Positions 38,265 to 46,603 of a DNA stretch of 64,000 nucleotides are shown here, in pieces. Source of the stretch: Marinimicrobium hydrolyticum (GTDB lineage Bacteria > Pseudomonadota > Gammaproteobacteria > Pseudomonadales > Cellvibrionaceae); NCBI RefSeq assembly GCF_030848505.1, contig NZ_JAVDDU010000001.1:62001-126000 (forward strand), in the 5' to 3' direction. Positions within the stretch are counted from its first letter, which is position 1, and each line of letters starts with the position of its first letter. A program made the position numbers and the translations under genes. The notes below the pieces were generated by a model that had not been told where the DNA came from, did no database searches, and was given only the letters and a program-made list of their open reading frames with translations.

Positions 38265-38722
38265 GGCTTTTTCCGTATTTTCGGCTGATGGCGCTTATGA
38301 GCCAATAATAGGCTGTGGAATTATGTGCCTATCATAGATTGTGTGCTCTTAGAACTCTAGTGCAGCGTGAAGCTAAGCCGGTGTATGGGGCTTGGAAGTG
38401 GAAATTTGGGGTGTCGATAAAATTTACAGAGTGCGAGGCGCCAACTCTTTCTCGAGTAGTCATGTGGTCAATCGACTACGCCACTACGTCCTCTATGCCG
38501 TTAGAGTGACCGAAAATGCAACGATCGCCGAGGCCAGCCACATCAGCCCGGAGGCCGCCACGCACCACCAAAGTAAGCATGACGCATATCCGCTTGCGCT
38601 TGGGCCATATTATTTCGCGTAGCTCCTCTAAATTACGTGCGTTGTAATACGTTTAAACCGAAGATACGATACTATGCTAGCTCGTTAAAGCAGCATCCAT
38701 AAAGCAAACGCAGGAGACAACA
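38265..38722. other. Intergenic region with a gene remnant
   Basis: About 460 bases between two divergent genes. Apart from the DUF7010 remnant at 38496-38608, no gene is seen. TTG at 38723, the start of the next gene, has AGGAG at 38712-38716. The propeller gene's promoter should lie just right of 38264. Confidence 0.4.
38496..38608 (-). pseudogene. 5' remnant of a DUF7010-type membrane-protein gene
   Basis: On the minus strand, an ATG at 38608 opens a peptide MAQAQADMRHAYFGG, which matches the start of the intact DUF7010 protein encoded at 42531-43076. After about 15 codons a short deletion shifts the frame; in the shifted frame ASGLMWLASAI and LTA continue the match, and then the similarity ends at a stop near 38496. 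At the DNA level 38521-38552 and 42979-43010 are almost identical. The remnant is therefore a truncated and frameshifted paralogue. Confidence 0.8.
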
Positions 38723-39406
38723 TTGAGCAAGCCAAAGCTCGAGTACGTAGGAATTAGTCGCAGCCCCGTTATCGTTATTGATGACTATGTTTCTGACACT
38801 CAGCCATTAATACAGCACGCGATGGACCAAGCCGCTTTTAGCCGTGACGAGAAAAGTTTCTACCCGGGTATGCGCTCGGAGCTACCTAGGGATTACGTCG
38901 TGGATTGTTTAAAGCCGATGATTCCGCACCTTTATTCCATTTACAATATTCCTAAGGATCTTAAGGCAAGGCCCGTGGACTTGCGTTACTCGCTAATAAC
39001 CCAGGCCCCTCACGAACTACAAGCTATTCAGACGTTGCCGCACTTCGATACGCCTAGCCGCTATACCATTGCAATATTGCATTATTTGAATGATCAGCCG
39101 CACGGCGGTACCGGTTTCTTTCGCCACAAAGCGACCGGCTATGAATATATTAACGAGCAAAGGCAAGCGGCTTATTTTAGCCATGTGCAAAAAATAGTAG
39201 ATGATTTTACGCCTGAAGCCGCGGCCTATTGCCCAGCGCAAAGCGAGCATTTTGAGTGTTATCACGAAATAGAGTTTCGCCATAACCGAATCGCGGCCTA
39301 CCCTGGGAGCCTGTTGCATACCGCTATGGTTAATCCAAAAACGGATGTAGACGCTAACCCCCAAACAGGCCGATTGACGGCTAATATGCTGATTGAATTT
39401 GTATAA
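38723..39406 (+). CDS. DUF6445-family protein (2-oxoglutarate-Fe(II) oxygenase-like fold)
   Basis: The 227 residues match the DUF6445 family, which often accompanies tryptophan-halogenase-like and TonB-receptor genes in polysaccharide-using gammaproteobacteria. Its biochemical role is unknown. An iron-binding facial triad is suggested by His107-x-Asp109 (LPHFDT) and His199 (GSLLHTA), with Arg217 as a possible co-substrate contact; this is inferred from pattern only. The start is TTG 38723, six bases after AGGAG. No halogenase or transporter gene is adjacent here, so it stands alone and is convergent with the Omp_AT gene. Confidence 0.75.
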   Translation: MSKPKLEYVGISRSPVIVIDDYVSDTQPLIQHAMDQAAFSRDEKSFYPGMRSELPRDYVVDCLKPMIPHLYSIYNIPKDLKARPVDLRYSLITQAPHELQAIQTLPHFDTPSRYTIAILHYLNDQPHGGTGFFRHKATGYEYINEQRQAAYFSHVQKIVDDFTPEAAAYCPAQSEHFECYHEIEFRHNRIAAYPGSLLHTAMVNPKTDVDANPQTGRLTANMLIEFV

Positions 39407-39478
39407 GCAAAGTCTCGGTATTCTTCGGGACACCACAGCGGCAAGAGCGTGCGCCGGCTACTTCGGCCATCTCCCATT

Positions 39479-40573
39479 TCACCAATCTTCGTTATACAGA
39501 ATCATAAAGCTTCCCCCGCTAAGGGCGCTGCCGTAATTCACCATAATACCGGCGCCGAGGTTGTCCAGCCAGGACGGACCATCGATATCAAACAACCAGC
39601 TGACCCCCATTTGGTAATAATGGTCGGTTTCGAGCGTTAGGGTCACGTCACCGCCAACATCGACGCGGCGGGCAAGCAGCCTCAGCTTGTTTGAGGTGCC
39701 CAGTACCTCGGGCAACTCCCAGTAGGCGGTGACGCCTTTTGCCCAGCTCCAGGTTTCGGGCGAAACATCGTCCAGCCCCTGGTCGCTACTGACGGTGTCG
39801 CCAGCGTAGTAGCTCAGCGTGCTTTGATACTCCCAGGGCACTCCCCGGACTTCGCTGCTGTAGGTGGCCCGGGTTTGGACATCAGCCATCAGTGCGGTGG
39901 CGGCGGTGTCGAACAGCAGGTCTTCGACGCCTTCGCCGGCGTCCGGCGATAAGGTTAGGTCGGCCGTGTAATCGTTCTGATAACGCAGAAGATGCAAGCC
40001 GGCGCCGGCATCCAGCTCCCATTGCTGGGTGAGTTCATACAAAACCCCCACACCCACACGGCCGCCGTAGACTCGGCCTTTGCTTTCCTCCCTGGCCCCG
40101 TTTTCCGGCTCATCCGGACTGCCGCGAAAGATGTCCTGTGTGGTCTCAAGGTAACTAAGCCGACCGTTGATGTAGGGGGTCAGCCGGTTTTCGTCAGGAC
40201 CGAGGGTCCACTTCCAGGGAAAGGTAAAGGTAGTGACGCTGTCACGCCGGCCGACGGATTCTTCCGTGCCGAACTGGTCATTGCCCATGGGAATGAAAGA
40301 GTCGGGATCAAACGACAGAATGCCCACCGTCAACACTTCGGCATCGGTCAATACCACCGAGGTAGCAAAGGCCGATTCAGCCTGGCGTTCAGCGAAGGCC
40401 GCGTTCGCCTCATCCGCCGTTTGAGCGCTGCCAGCCGCATACCAGAGGCTGAACACCAGCGCGATTAGCCCCCGAGCCCAGTGGCCCCTGGTGCCAGCCG
40501 AGCGGTCGATAGGTTTCATGAGCGCGTAAAACATGCAAATTAGCGTGACCAAGCCGACCACTTCCAGACTCAT
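39479..40573 (-). CDS. Outer-membrane beta-barrel protein, solitary autotransporter-barrel (Omp_AT) type
   Basis: The protein of up to 364 residues looks like the Omp_AT group of vibrios and relatives: a short leader, then ESAFATSVVLTDAEVLTVGILSF-type opening and about twelve amphipathic strands. There are two possible N-termini. ATG 40573 has AGGAG eight bases upstream but puts a hydrophobic segment in front of the true-looking signal peptide (ending AAGSA before QTADEA). ATG 40519 starts directly with that signal but lacks a ribosome-binding site. I list the longer form. The barrel ends with an aromatic residue (NEDW), as outer-membrane proteins do. Confidence 0.75.
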   Translation of the reverse strand: MSLEVVGLVTLICMFYALMKPIDRSAGTRGHWARGLIALVFSLWYAAGSAQTADEANAAFAERQAESAFATSVVLTDAEVLTVGILSFDPDSFIPMGNDQFGTEESVGRRDSVTTFTFPWKWTLGPDENRLTPYINGRLSYLETTQDIFRGSPDEPENGAREESKGRVYGGRVGVGVLYELTQQWELDAGAGLHLLRYQNDYTADLTLSPDAGEGVEDLLFDTAATALMADVQTRATYSSEVRGVPWEYQSTLSYYAGDTVSSDQGLDDVSPETWSWAKGVTAYWELPEVLGTSNKLRLLARRVDVGGDVTLTLETDHYYQMGVSWLFDIDGPSWLDNLGAGIMVNYGSALSGGSFMILYNEDW

Positions 40574-40844
40574 GATCCAATCTCCTTTGGAGTGAGTGCC
40601 ATTGGGCGAAGGTGTGCTAAAGCGTGATGACTTGGTTCAGTCTAAGAGGTGGCCGGGTAAAAGCACAAGCCTGAATCCTTGGCCTGGGCCAGCCTTTTCC
40701 AAGGTGTCACGCTACCGCTGCTAAGACTGTGTACAAATGTGACTTCCTATAACTCCTCTTGTACAATTTTGATCAATTCGGAAGCGTTGGTGCGTCCGCG
40801 CACAAGCTCTTCAGTAATAGACCAACCAATGACAAGGAAAACTA

Positions 40845-41663
40845 ATGAAGATCAAGTCACTGGCAGTACTTACCGCGCTTTCGCTATGCTCAGCGCTTGC
40901 CACGGCGGCACCGTATCAAACCGAAATCAATGGCGCATACATCAATTTTGATGACAGTGACGATTTCAATCTTCGTGCGGCATACTACTTTTCGCCTGTT
41001 GAGAGCAGTGGTTCCCCCTTGGCGGAGGAGGCCTTTTTAGGTCGGGCGAGTGGTGTTTACTTGGATTACGACAGGTTAGAGAGCGATTTCGAGCCAAGAG
41101 ATAGAGTGAATGTCGGCTTAGAGTATTACATCCCTAATTCAATATTCTATGTTGGGGCTAACGTGGTCCACATCACTGAATTGGATGATGGCTTTGACAG
41201 CGACGGAAGTGATACCGATTGGGGGTTAACGTTTGGCATTGCTCCTATCGAAGGTCTACTGGTCACCACAAGCTATCGCGTCGCTCCGAAGTTGCATACA
41301 CCTCGTCTTACTCAGTTTATCCAATACTTTACTACCATTGCTGAAGAGGACCGCAGTGGTTACGACTTCAATTTGAGCGCTAAATATGTGGCCCAACTGG
41401 AAGGTGAAACCGCCATCAAACTTACCGTTACCTATGCTGACGAGAGATGGGGCGACATGGTATCGATAGGAGCGGATTACTTTTTTGATTCAACCTTCAG
41501 TGTCGGCATCTGGAGAGAGGACATTGGGGAGTCTACTCTTGCAGGTTATGGTATTCGCACCGAGAAGTTCTTTACACCTCGATTCAGTGTTCAGGCCAGC
41601 TACGCCGACTTTGACGATCTAGATTTATCCATTTTGAGTGTCGGCGCTGGTGTGCGCTTTTAG
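40845..41663 (+). CDS. Putative porin, outer-membrane beta-barrel
   Basis: The 272-residue protein has a signal peptide (MKIKSLAVLTALSLCSALATA, cleaved before APYQ) and many alternating amphipathic strands ending in VGAGVRF; the C-terminal Phe is the outer-membrane assembly signal. It resembles a family of small putative porins of marine gammaproteobacteria. The acidic character suggests cation selectivity, which is only an inference. AAGGA precedes the ATG 40845. It is divergent from the Omp_AT gene with an intergenic region of 271 bases. Confidence 0.8.
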   Translation: MKIKSLAVLTALSLCSALATAAPYQTEINGAYINFDDSDDFNLRAAYYFSPVESSGSPLAEEAFLGRASGVYLDYDRLESDFEPRDRVNVGLEYYIPNSIFYVGANVVHITELDDGFDSDGSDTDWGLTFGIAPIEGLLVTTSYRVAPKLHTPRLTQFIQYFTTIAEEDRSGYDFNLSAKYVAQLEGETAIKLTVTYADERWGDMVSIGADYFFDSTFSVGIWREDIGESTLAGYGIRTEKFFTPRFSVQASYADFDDLDLSILSVGAGVRF

Positions 41664-42040
41664 TGGCAAACCGCCGAAATCCCAAACCTCTTGTACGAGG
41701 TGCTGGGAGTTATCATGAATGAAGTGAATGCGGCTTCGCCGCATCGAATTGCGATTAGGCGGGACAACTAAAATACGTCATTCTTTAGAAGGTCGACTTC
41801 CGTGCCATAGTACCCGTAATGCTCACAGAAGGCGCATCAATACTCATGTCTCCTGGTCTCGGCATCTCACCATCTGTGCAAACGCAAATTCTTCCTCAAT
41901 ACCCATTTGAAACTTTAGCTCATTCAGAGCGACCTCGCTGTACTTGATTCCCACCGGCCCTGAATAAGCCCCACGCTGGACGGAATCCCCTCAGGCGAGT
42001 ATTATGTGCGGCTTCCAATCCCCAGTTTGGAAGCCAGTCC
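41664..42040. other. Intergenic region upstream of the tRNA gene
   Basis: About 380 bases. It holds a small hairpin ATGCGGC-TTC-GCCGCAT at 41728-41744 and, on the minus strand, a short open frame (about 41844-41954, GIKYSEVALNEL...) that reads like a fragment of a coding sequence but that I cannot identify. No promoter for the tRNA gene is obvious, although one must lie here. Confidence 0.35.
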
Positions 42041-42117
42041 GCACCCGTAGCTCAGCTGGATAGAGTAGGTGGCTTCGAACCACTTGGTCGGGAGTTCGAA
42101 TCTCTCCGGGTGCGCCA
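42041..42117 (+). tRNA. tRNA-Arg (anticodon TCG)
   Basis: The 77 bases fold into a full cloverleaf: acceptor GCACCCG with CGGGTGC, D arm GCTC/GAGT, anticodon stem GGTGG/CCACT with loop CTTCGAA (anticodon TCG, codon CGA), T arm GGGAG-TTCGAAT-CTCTC, discriminator G and an encoded CCA end. A terminator follows directly. The 3' 19 bases are part of a 24-base sequence duplicated 278 bases downstream. Confidence 0.95.
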
Positions 42118-42400
42118 CATACAAAAAAGCCTCGCTCGTAGAGCGGGGTTTTTTTGTATGTGGGGCGCCCGTATAACTTGGTTCGAACTCCTCAGTTCGA
42201 CACTGACTACAAGGATGCAGGAGGTACGCTTACAGGACGTAAGCGGTAGAGCCGAGTCGGGAACGGAGGCCGAGAGCAACGCAGGAGCGTCGGGCTGGCG
42301 TACCAGTTGCCGAGGACAGCCGTTTTGGACAGCCGAAGGCTGGGGCGCAGCCCCTAGGGACAGGATGTCCCGAGTCAATCTCTCCGGGTGCGCCACATAC
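42099..42400. repeat. 24-base direct repeat of the tRNA-Arg 3' end (att-like)
   Basis: The 24 bases at 42099-42122 (from the T loop through CCA and ACATAC) recur exactly at 42377-42400. Between them lie the terminator and about 200 bases of GC-rich intergenic sequence without a gene. tRNA 3' ends are the usual targets of tyrosine integrases, which leave such duplications. No integrase is present, so this is a remnant or a recombination scar. Confidence 0.75.
42117..42163 (+). terminator. Terminator of the tRNA gene
   Basis: CCTCGCTC pairs with GAGCGGGG around a GTA loop, flanked by A on the left and seven T on the right; the outer ACATAC/GTATGT arms also pair. It ends the tRNA-Arg transcript. 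Confidence 0.85.
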
Positions 42401-42513
42401 GCCCAGCTTGCTATGACTTTGCTGTCATAGCTGCGAGAGCAGAATGCCTTAGCTGAGGCCCGAAAAATTCCATCCATAGCGTAGTAATCGGAAACGTTAG
42501 CTTCTCGGGTCAT
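42401..42513 (-). pseudogene. Truncated GNAT acetyltransferase gene, first 38 codons
   Basis: From ATG 42513 the minus strand encodes 38 codons, 29 of which agree with the intact GNAT acetyltransferase at 63410-63880 (shared REAN, SAKAFCSRSY, VIASWA). The match stops exactly where the second copy of the tRNA direct repeat begins. The catalytic and acetyl-CoA-binding part is missing, so no function is expected. Confidence 0.85.
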
Positions 42514-42530
42514 TTGTCGGTCTCGGTCTT

Positions 42531-43076
42531 TTATTCCCTCAAACTATTTGACTGACTTCGCTCTCGCGCAACGATCACCCCGGAGAACAATAATTCCAGG
42601 GCCGCCCCCACAAAAGCGCTGATATAAAAGGAGGCATTCAGCATTATGCACAGCATACCGGCGAGCGCGAGAAGCGCACCCAACAGCCAGTAAACACGAA
42701 GTCCGTAGAGAGTGGCGAACATTAGATATCGGCCTCCGATAATCAGCAACATTATGGGGTAGAACCAGTCCCCGCGTACCTGAGCTACAACAAAGGCGAT
42801 GAAAAGCCCAATAAACAGTAGAAATGTGCTTTCCATTGCCAGTGCCGCCAGGGGATTATCGGAGCTGTGCTTTCCGGGACGGCCCAGCGCTTTAGATAGC
42901 AACATGGCCAGGGGATGTATTGCCATGCCCGCAAGAAAAAGGGTGATTATTCCGGCCGTTAGAGAGAACGAGAATGCGGCGATGGCTGAGGCCAGCCACA
43001 TCAGTCCGGAGGCAAAAACTCCTGGGCCCCCGCTAAAGTAGCCATAACGCATATCCACTTGTGCTTGGTTTAACAT
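42531..43076 (-). CDS. DUF7010-family membrane protein
   Basis: The 181-residue protein has five or six hydrophobic helices and the DUF7010 hallmarks: DMRYGYFSGGPGVFASGLMW near the start, IHPLAMLLSKALGRPGKH in the middle and LIIGGRYLMFATLYGLRVYW later. The family is widespread and of unknown function. I chose the ATG at 43076, five bases after AAGGA; the frame opens further upstream only by a TTG. A truncated copy lies at 38496-38608. The truncated GNAT gene follows 17 bases downstream. Confidence 0.85.
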   Translation of the reverse strand: MLNQAQVDMRYGYFSGGPGVFASGLMWLASAIAAFSFSLTAGIITLFLAGMAIHPLAMLLSKALGRPGKHSSDNPLAALAMESTFLLFIGLFIAFVVAQVRGDWFYPIMLLIIGGRYLMFATLYGLRVYWLLGALLALAGMLCIMLNASFYISAFVGAALELLFSGVIVARERSQSNSLRE

Positions 43077-43204
43077 CATCTTCCTTTCCCTTTTTAGCCA
43101 CGGATGCTGTAACACATCCAAACAGAGCTTCGTTACTGAATTTAATATTATTAGAACCCTTTAATGCGGTTTGGTTGCTGCCGGCATTGGCTAGGGCGAT
43201 CCGT

Positions 43205-45694
43205 TCAGTCGCGCTGAAGCACCGCGGAAGCTGAAGCCCTCCAGTTCTTTCGGGGGCGGCCAATAATGGCGAGTGCAAGTAAAAGCAGTAAACTTGATCC
43301 AAAAAATCCACCGCCTGAGCTACCAGAGCTCTCGTCAGAGGGAATCAACGGGGGGCCGCCCTCTACAGGAGCAGCGACAGATTCATCGTACTCCTCCATT
43401 GTGTGCCGTTCGTCATCCTCAATATTGACCGTGGCTGTATTGCTGCTGGCTATGCCAGCGCCTGTGCTTGCATAAAGCCTTACTTGAAATTCGATTCTTC
43501 CGTAGTACCAAGGGTCATCAATTAATTCAATCTCAACTTCGATGCCCGCCTCGCCATCTGGGATCACGTAACTCTGGTTTACGGGAACGTAGTCCAGATA
43601 TGGTTCTGCGGGCGGGTTGCCTCCCACCCACTCCCCATCCTCTAAATGACTGACAAAACCGTATTGGGTCGCGAGTTTAAATTCAACGTCGCCGCTCAAG
43701 TCTTCCCCGGAGCGCTGGATGTAAATGCTTGCTGCGCCGCTGTCTTCCTCAGCGTAGTATTCGTCTTGTGAGAAACTCAACGTGTTGTTGAATGCGGGCG
43801 AGAAAGGGTTCACGCCGGCTTCGATATCCGCCATGTTTGCGGTGCCGTTGCCGTTGTAATCTTGAGCATCGTCGGAGCTATCGCAGGGCTCGGGACGCTG
43901 AAATTCCGTTACATCAAAATCGTCGTCGAAGACTTCGCCTGGAACAAATAAATGGGCTTCCAGTAAGTATCGCTTCTGCCAGCACAGAATTGAATCGTTG
44001 CCTTCCAGTCTGTATTGCAGTGCGATGCCTCGCCGTTCTAGGCTTTCCAGCAAAGATTCTATATTGTGGAGCTGGTTGTCGCGCAGATCGAACTTAATGT
44101 TGGTGCGCTGATCAAGCTGTTCTTCCAAGGGTGAAAAGTCGGGAAGCTGAGCAATCTGATTGCCGACCAGTTGCATTTTGCTGATCGAAGGAAGGTGCAC
44201 CAGCGATGAAATATCGGTGATGTAGTTGTGATTCAAATTTAAGACTTCAAGGTCTTGCAATGGAGGGAAGTCGGACAGGTCACTCAACAAATTGTTGCTG
44301 AGATCCACCCGCTGCAGGTTGGGCAAAAGCTCAAGCCCCGCCAGTGAGGTAAGACCTTTATTGCGACAATCCAGATCGTAAATAATAGCCGCATACTTAG
44401 ACTTACCGTCGCGTACACACTGCGCCAGAGCCATGTGGCCGTGCGCCTCCAATGTATCGGCCGCGAGCGTGAGGTCAGGACTGGATACGTAGGTCTCAGC
44501 GACTTCAAAGCGCACCGCATTGAGCGCATAAACGGCGTCCGCGCCATTCTTGTACTCCTTGGGCACACCCAGAGGAGTGCCATCATCGCTCTCCCCGAGA
44601 GACTGCGAGTAACGACCGAGCGAGCGCGTGTAGTAGGACATGATGGTGCCCGCACCATCAGCGTGTAAATGCCCGAGTGCAAACGGAAAGCTCGCGCCAA
44701 CTTCGCCTTGTCGGCGCGAGTGCGTCAACCCCAAAGCGTGGCCAAGTTCGTGGGCGAATAGGGTGTCTGGCTCTCCCGCCTGTCTTAGCGCAACGGCGAT
44801 GTAACGAGTGTGTTCACAGCCTGTAACAGAACCGTTCCAACCGCATAAGTATGAGCCGCCGCCGCCGGTCTCGCTCAGATAAGCGACCACGGCGGCGCGG
44901 TGCTCATGGCGTAGATTGTGAATATCGCCAAACCACGGAGGTTGAGCCTTGCTGATTCTGGACAAAAGCGTAGAGTTACTCTCGCCCTCAGGGTGGTCAA
45001 TTTCCACAGTGTGAACAAAGTTCACCCTTATAAACACGCCGCTGGCTTCCAAATAGTGATTGGTTACCGCTTTGATTTGCGCTATGCGCGTGTTTATATT
45101 GCCCCCGTAGTTGTCCGCCGCCGTTTTCGAGTAGGCGATCAGAACATTCAATTCCACAACCTCTTCATCGTAAATGGCAGGGCTCAGGTCAGCCTTGGCA
45201 ACACCTCTGCCCGGTTCAGCCTTGGCAGCAACTCTGCGTGCTTGATTCCGGGGTTGGGCGACAATCAACGTTTCCGCTTCAGCGCCGTGTTCCAATTTGG
45301 GGCTGCGCATTGCGCCGAGCTTACCGTCCGCCTCCAGCTTATAAGTCGTATTCGCGTATTCAATATGAGCGAAGATTTGAGACTCATCAAAACTCAGAAT
45401 CAGCGCACCCGCTTTGGCCGAACCTGTCAGGTCGGCCCTAAGGGTAACGCTTCCATTCGGATTCACACTCCGTTCGCGCAAAAGCGCCTCGACCCTATCG
45501 TGACCGGGTAATGACAAGGGGACAGCCTTTCCGACTTGCCAGTTGTGCAGCTGCTCACGGTCGAAGGTCAGTAACTGTGCGGAATCGATCGGCTGATTAG
45601 AAACGCTGGGCTCAAGAGTCCACAAACCGCCAGCATGGGCGGGCGCAACGATGGCAAAGAGGATAAGAAAGGCAAAAATGAAATGGCGCAGCAC
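43205..45694 (-). CDS. Secreted zinc metalloprotease with leucine-rich repeats, Calx-beta domain and GlyGly-CTERM
   Basis: An 829-residue exported protease. It has a signal peptide (to AHA, residue 21), a propeptide-like part (22-180) and a metzincin domain with HELGHALGLTH (315-325: His315, Glu316, His319, His325) and a Met-turn (GTIMSYY, about 351). A leucine-rich repeat part (about 445-560, LQRVDLSNNLLSDL), a Calx-beta-like domain (about 655-755) and a C-terminal GlyGly-CTERM-like tail (GGGFFGSSLLLLLALAI then basic) follow. It should be secreted by the type II system, trimmed by rhombosortase and held at the surface. The LRR insert in such a protease is unusual. Confidence 0.9.
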   Translation of the reverse strand: MLRHFIFAFLILFAIVAPAHAGGLWTLEPSVSNQPIDSAQLLTFDREQLHNWQVGKAVPLSLPGHDRVEALLRERSVNPNGSVTLRADLTGSAKAGALILSFDESQIFAHIEYANTTYKLEADGKLGAMRSPKLEHGAEAETLIVAQPRNQARRVAAKAEPGRGVAKADLSPAIYDEEVVELNVLIAYSKTAADNYGGNINTRIAQIKAVTNHYLEASGVFIRVNFVHTVEIDHPEGESNSTLLSRISKAQPPWFGDIHNLRHEHRAAVVAYLSETGGGGSYLCGWNGSVTGCEHTRYIAVALRQAGEPDTLFAHELGHALGLTHSRRQGEVGASFPFALGHLHADGAGTIMSYYTRSLGRYSQSLGESDDGTPLGVPKEYKNGADAVYALNAVRFEVAETYVSSPDLTLAADTLEAHGHMALAQCVRDGKSKYAAIIYDLDCRNKGLTSLAGLELLPNLQRVDLSNNLLSDLSDFPPLQDLEVLNLNHNYITDISSLVHLPSISKMQLVGNQIAQLPDFSPLEEQLDQRTNIKFDLRDNQLHNIESLLESLERRGIALQYRLEGNDSILCWQKRYLLEAHLFVPGEVFDDDFDVTEFQRPEPCDSSDDAQDYNGNGTANMADIEAGVNPFSPAFNNTLSFSQDEYYAEEDSGAASIYIQRSGEDLSGDVEFKLATQYGFVSHLEDGEWVGGNPPAEPYLDYVPVNQSYVIPDGEAGIEVEIELIDDPWYYGRIEFQVRLYASTGAGIASSNTATVNIEDDERHTMEEYDESVAAPVEGGPPLIPSDESSGSSGGGFFGSSLLLLLALAIIGRPRKNWRASASAVLQRD

Positions 45695-45942
45695 TTGAAT
45701 CTCCTTATTGATTATTGTGCATATAGGAGTGCGCTCAGTGGGTGCATCCTTCAGCTATCCAATGGTAGCGGAATTCGGAAACCGACTCCAGGACACCCGA
45801 ACGTTACTCTTTGTTGCCATGAGCTGTTGTCGGAGGCCTGTCTGGGTTCGTGGGTGGGTTGCTGCTGGGTTATTGGTTACTCAAAGAGAGGCACGTGTGG
45901 ATGAATATATGGGATCGAAAAACTTTGCTTGATATAGTGCGT

Positions 45943-45963
45943 AAAAAAATCTGTCCCCTTTTT
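45943..45963. repeat. Dispersed GTCCCCTTT-type sequence, copy 1
   Basis: A-run, ATCTGTCCCC and T-run, 20 bases past the mazF stop. It is one of at least six similar sites between 45.9 and 60.6 kb in the same orientation. Confidence 0.6.
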
Positions 45964-45983
45964 CCTCAACGCTCTACAGTTCA

Positions 45984-46313
45984 TCAAGAAACTAGAAGTT
46001 TTGCAATCTGCGTGACTTTTTCTCGGATCGGTTTTGGGCATTGTTCGATGAACGTAGCCCTCCGGGCCCTGAAGTCCAGCGAACGCATTTGATGAACCAA
46101 AATGCTGCCGTGTGTCTTGCCTTCCTGGGGTAACTCCACCTCCAGGGCAACACCACGAACGGTGCTGGTAATCGGCGCCACAATGGCAAACTCGGTATGA
46201 TCATTGAACTGCTGGCGGGACAAGACGAACGCCGGCCGACGTTTCATGATTTCCTTGCCGGCGCTCGGATCAAAGTCAATCTCAATGATGTCTCCTTGCT
46301 CCGGAGTGTACAT
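45984..46313 (-). CDS. mazF: MazF/PemK-family mRNA interferase toxin
   Basis: The 109-residue toxin of a type II system cuts mRNA at short sequence motifs. It has the PemK/MazF opening (GDIIEIDFDPSAGKE), RRPAFVLSRQQFN, the APITST strand and the late QMRSLDFRARR with the usual functional residues. Its ATG overlaps the TAA of the antitoxin gene (TAATG), which couples translation. A copy of the dispersed GTCCCC sequence lies just downstream. Confidence 0.93.
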   Translation of the reverse strand: MYTPEQGDIIEIDFDPSAGKEIMKRRPAFVLSRQQFNDHTEFAIVAPITSTVRGVALEVELPQEGKTHGSILVHQMRSLDFRARRATFIEQCPKPIREKVTQIAKLLVS

Positions 46314-46564
46314 TAAACCTCCTTACCAGCAGCCGGCATGTCCATCCACTGCCGGTCTTCATCATTGAGCTGTAACTTATCTTTGGGACTTCCCGCCAAC
46401 AGGGATTCGAGCGTTAACTCCTGCTTGGGCCTAAGGCAAATGGTGTGATCTTCCACGGACAGGTCCAGCACCGAACCGACCTTGATCCCTGCCAGCTCTG
46501 TGACCACTTTGGGGAGGCTTACTATCGTGGCCCCCCCTGACTTACGTACGATGACCTCTGTCAT
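46313..46564 (-). CDS. mazE: MazE/AbrB-family antitoxin
   Basis: The 83-residue antitoxin has an N-terminal AbrB/MazE swapped-hairpin DNA-binding domain (VIVRKSGGATIVSLPKVV) and a C-terminal tail that should wrap the toxin. It binds the operator upstream of its own gene to repress the operon. The start ATG is at 46564. The stop overlaps the start of mazF. Confidence 0.92.
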   Translation of the reverse strand: MTEVIVRKSGGATIVSLPKVVTELAGIKVGSVLDLSVEDHTICLRPKQELTLESLLAGSPKDKLQLNDEDRQWMDMPAAGKEV

Positions 46565-46603
46565 AACGCTACCTCCAGCAATGGTTAGGCATTGACCGTA
46601 TAA

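Noticed and set aside
41844-41954. Leftward frame reading GIKYSEVALNELKF
   Set aside because: It looks protein-like but is only about 36 codons and matches nothing I know; too weak for a gene call.
42052-42513. Leftward open frame of 153 codons ending in RRDSNSRPSGSKPPTLSS
   Set aside because: Its last part is the reverse complement of the tRNA-Arg gene and its terminator; only the first 38 codons are of gene origin (truncated GNAT).
45708-45932. Rightward open frames upstream of the metalloprotease gene
   Set aside because: No ribosome-binding site, no family features and they overlap the promoter region of the leftward gene.
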